NCBI GenBank assembly: GCA_039621445.1
Contig: CP154955.1
Location: 30,263,471 to 30,327,470 of the forward strand
Reading direction: 5' to 3'
DNA: 64,000 bases
Source of the DNA: Euglena gracilis
Taxonomy: Eukaryota; Euglenida; Euglenophyceae; Euglenales
Part shown: positions 62,541-64,000 of the stretch, one piece after another
Numbering within the stretch: the stretch's first letter is position 1
Layout: each line of letters begins with the position of its first letter
Translations under genes and position numbers: made by a program
Notes under the pieces: generated by a model
The model's input: the letters and a program-made list of their open reading frames with translations, nothing else
Database searches by the model: none
What the model was told of the DNA's origin: nothing

Positions 62541-62879
62541 AGCTCTTATCCCTTTATGGGTAAGAGCGAAGCTTACCACCGTCGAAATCCCCCCCTCGAC
62601 CCCCCCCTCCCCCACCCCCCCCCCGGGTCGGGGCCACCAGGAGAACCGACGGATTATCACCATGATCCCGGCCCGGTTCCCGAATTTTTTTTTTTCAGTC
62701 ACGAGCGACTGGATTCCTAGTTTCCGAATCACCTGGGTTTGACCCCCAACTCTCCGCCAGGCCCGAGTTATTCACGCGCGAAGGGGTCCAAACTCGGTAG
62801 GATTTTCCCGCCCCCCCTGGATCAGCCCCCCCCCCCTTTGGACTCTGCCATTTCGGCCAAAAAATGTCAATTTTCAAAA

Positions 62880-64000
62880 TATCTCCAAAATGAAGCCAAA
62901 TCAAAGGAAATGTCCGGAGACCTAATTTGAAGCCCTTGGAACGCCCCATCCACCGGTATTTTGATTTCCCCGCAACTCCCCGCCTAGCCCGAGATACGGC
63001 CGTTTTCGGCGCAGATGGCCGTTTTGTACACTTTTCCCTCTGTTCGACTTAGCCGTTTTCGGGGGGTGGGGGGTCAAAAAATCGATGTTTTCAAAATTTC
63101 TCGAAAATGATGCAAAATCAAAGGAAATGTCCGGAGACCTAAATTGAAGCCCTTGGAACGCTCTATCTACTGGGATTTTGGTTTCCCCGCAACTCCCCGC
63201 CCAGCCTGAGATACGGGCGTTTTTTGGCCAATTTGGGCCATTTCAGGCCATTTTGTACACATTTCCCTCTGTTCGACTTAGCCGTTTTCGGCCCAAAAAG
63301 TCGAAAAAAATCGAAATTTTTTTTTTGCCCGAAACGATGTTTTTTGGCCTCCCGGACCCAGAAAAACTGTTTTTGAGCCGAAAACGAGCGTTTTTCGACC
63401 CGCCAGCGCCCCGTTTTGGGCCGCCGACCCATTGACTTTGGGTGAAAACCGGGTCGAAAAAGTCGAAAAAAAATCGAAAAATTTTTTTTTTCCCGAAACG
63501 ATGTTTTTTGGCCCCCCGGACCCGAAAAACTGTTTTTGAGCCGAAAACGAGCGTTTTTCGACCCGCCAGCGCCCCGTTTTGGGCCGCCGACCCATTGACT
63601 TTGGGTCAAAACCGGGTCAAAAAAGTCGAAAAAAATCGAAAAAAAATTTTGCCCGAAACGATGTTTTTTGGCCTCCCGGACCCGGAAAACGAGCGTTTTT
63701 CGACCCGCCGGCGCCCCGTTTTGGGCCGCCGACCCATTGACTTTGGGTCAAAACCGGGTCAAAAAAGTCGAAAAAAATCGAAAAAAATTTTTGGCCCGAA
63801 GCGATGTTTTTTGGCCCCCCGGACCCGAAAAACTGTTTTTGAGCCGAAAACGAGCGTTTTTCGACCCGCCAGCGCCCCGTTTTGGGCCACCGACCCATTG
63901 ACTTTGGGTGAAAACCGGGTCGAAAAAGTCGAAAAAAAATCGAAAAATTTTTTTTTGCCCGAAACGATGTTTTTTGGCCTCCCGGACCCGGAAAAACTGT
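62880..64000. repeat. Tandem repeat array running off the window end
   Basis: The first part repeats AAATCAAAGGAAATGTCCGGAGACCTAA...GATTTCCCCGCAACTCCCCGCC twice (from ~62890 and ~63110). From ~63340 a unit of about 163 bases (CCCGTTTTGGGCC...GACCCATTGACTTTGGG...GAAACGATGTTTTTTGG...GAGCCGAAAACGAGCG) recurs at ~63411, 63574, 63716 and 63877; the third unit is ~20 bases shorter. Related sequence occurs at 17205-17480. Confidence 0.9.

Noticed and set aside
62880-64000. CRISPR-like array
   Set aside because: Units are contiguous ~163-bp tandem repeats without short spacers, in a eukaryotic intergenic or intronic setting.

Overview
The window holds one very large gene on the + strand: an axonemal dynein heavy chain. 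It runs from a probable start codon at 3218 to at least 61466 and is split into about 83 exons. Spliced together they encode roughly 4,130 residues. The last C-terminal segment (about 90 residues in relatives) is not visible before the window ends, so the gene is 3'-truncated here. All landmarks occur in the correct order: tail, linker, four P-loop AAA modules (GPAGTGKT at ~16.74 kb, GPTGSGKT at ~21.17 kb, GLSGTGKS at ~26.08 kb, GLGGSGKQ at ~29.79 kb), coiled-coil 1, microtubule-binding domain, coiled-coil 2, AAA5, AAA6 and the C-terminal domain. Residue spacing and local motifs look most like the single-headed inner-arm class (DNAH6-like), but this is recalled similarity, so no symbol is given.

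The organism is most likely a euglenid (Euglena or a close relative). Exons are very GC-rich at third codon positions. About 35 introns are ordinary GT-AG and a few look GC-AG. About 40 are not: their ends cannot be GT-AG if the conserved protein is to stay in frame. In at least 24 of these the intron has CAG at +4 to +6 and CTG at -8 to -6, the published signature of euglenid non-conventional introns, in which the two ends pair. In several others CAG/CTG is replaced by another complementary pair (GGG/CCC, GGC/GCC, CGG/CCG, CGC/GCG), which looks like compensatory change. In the feature list 'conventional' means GT-AG and 'non-conventional' means this paired-end class.

Layout: 1-3217 upstream non-coding with a 240-bp direct repeat; 3.2-11.9 kb N-terminal tail; 11.9-16.3 kb linker; 16.6-21 kb AAA1, interrupted by a 2-kb intron carrying an AGAC...GTCT inverted-repeat element; 21-24 kb AAA2; 25-28.6 kb AAA3; 29-34 kb AAA4; 34.6-38 kb stalk and microtubule-binding domain; 38.7-44.7 kb AAA5; 46.0-52.2 kb a single 6.1-kb intron of almost pure CA/ACGC-type satellite; 52.2-57.9 kb AAA6; 58.8-61.5 kb C-terminal domain. 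Introns are full of homopolymer C/G runs, tetranucleotide arrays, a recurrent GC hairpin module and two inverted-repeat elements. From 62.2 kb to the end there are inverted poly-C/G modules and a tandem array of a repeat that also occurs inside intron 27.

No tRNA, rRNA, CRISPR array or second convincing protein-coding gene was found. The very long His/Thr-rich and Cys/Val-rich reading frames are translations of satellite DNA, not genes.
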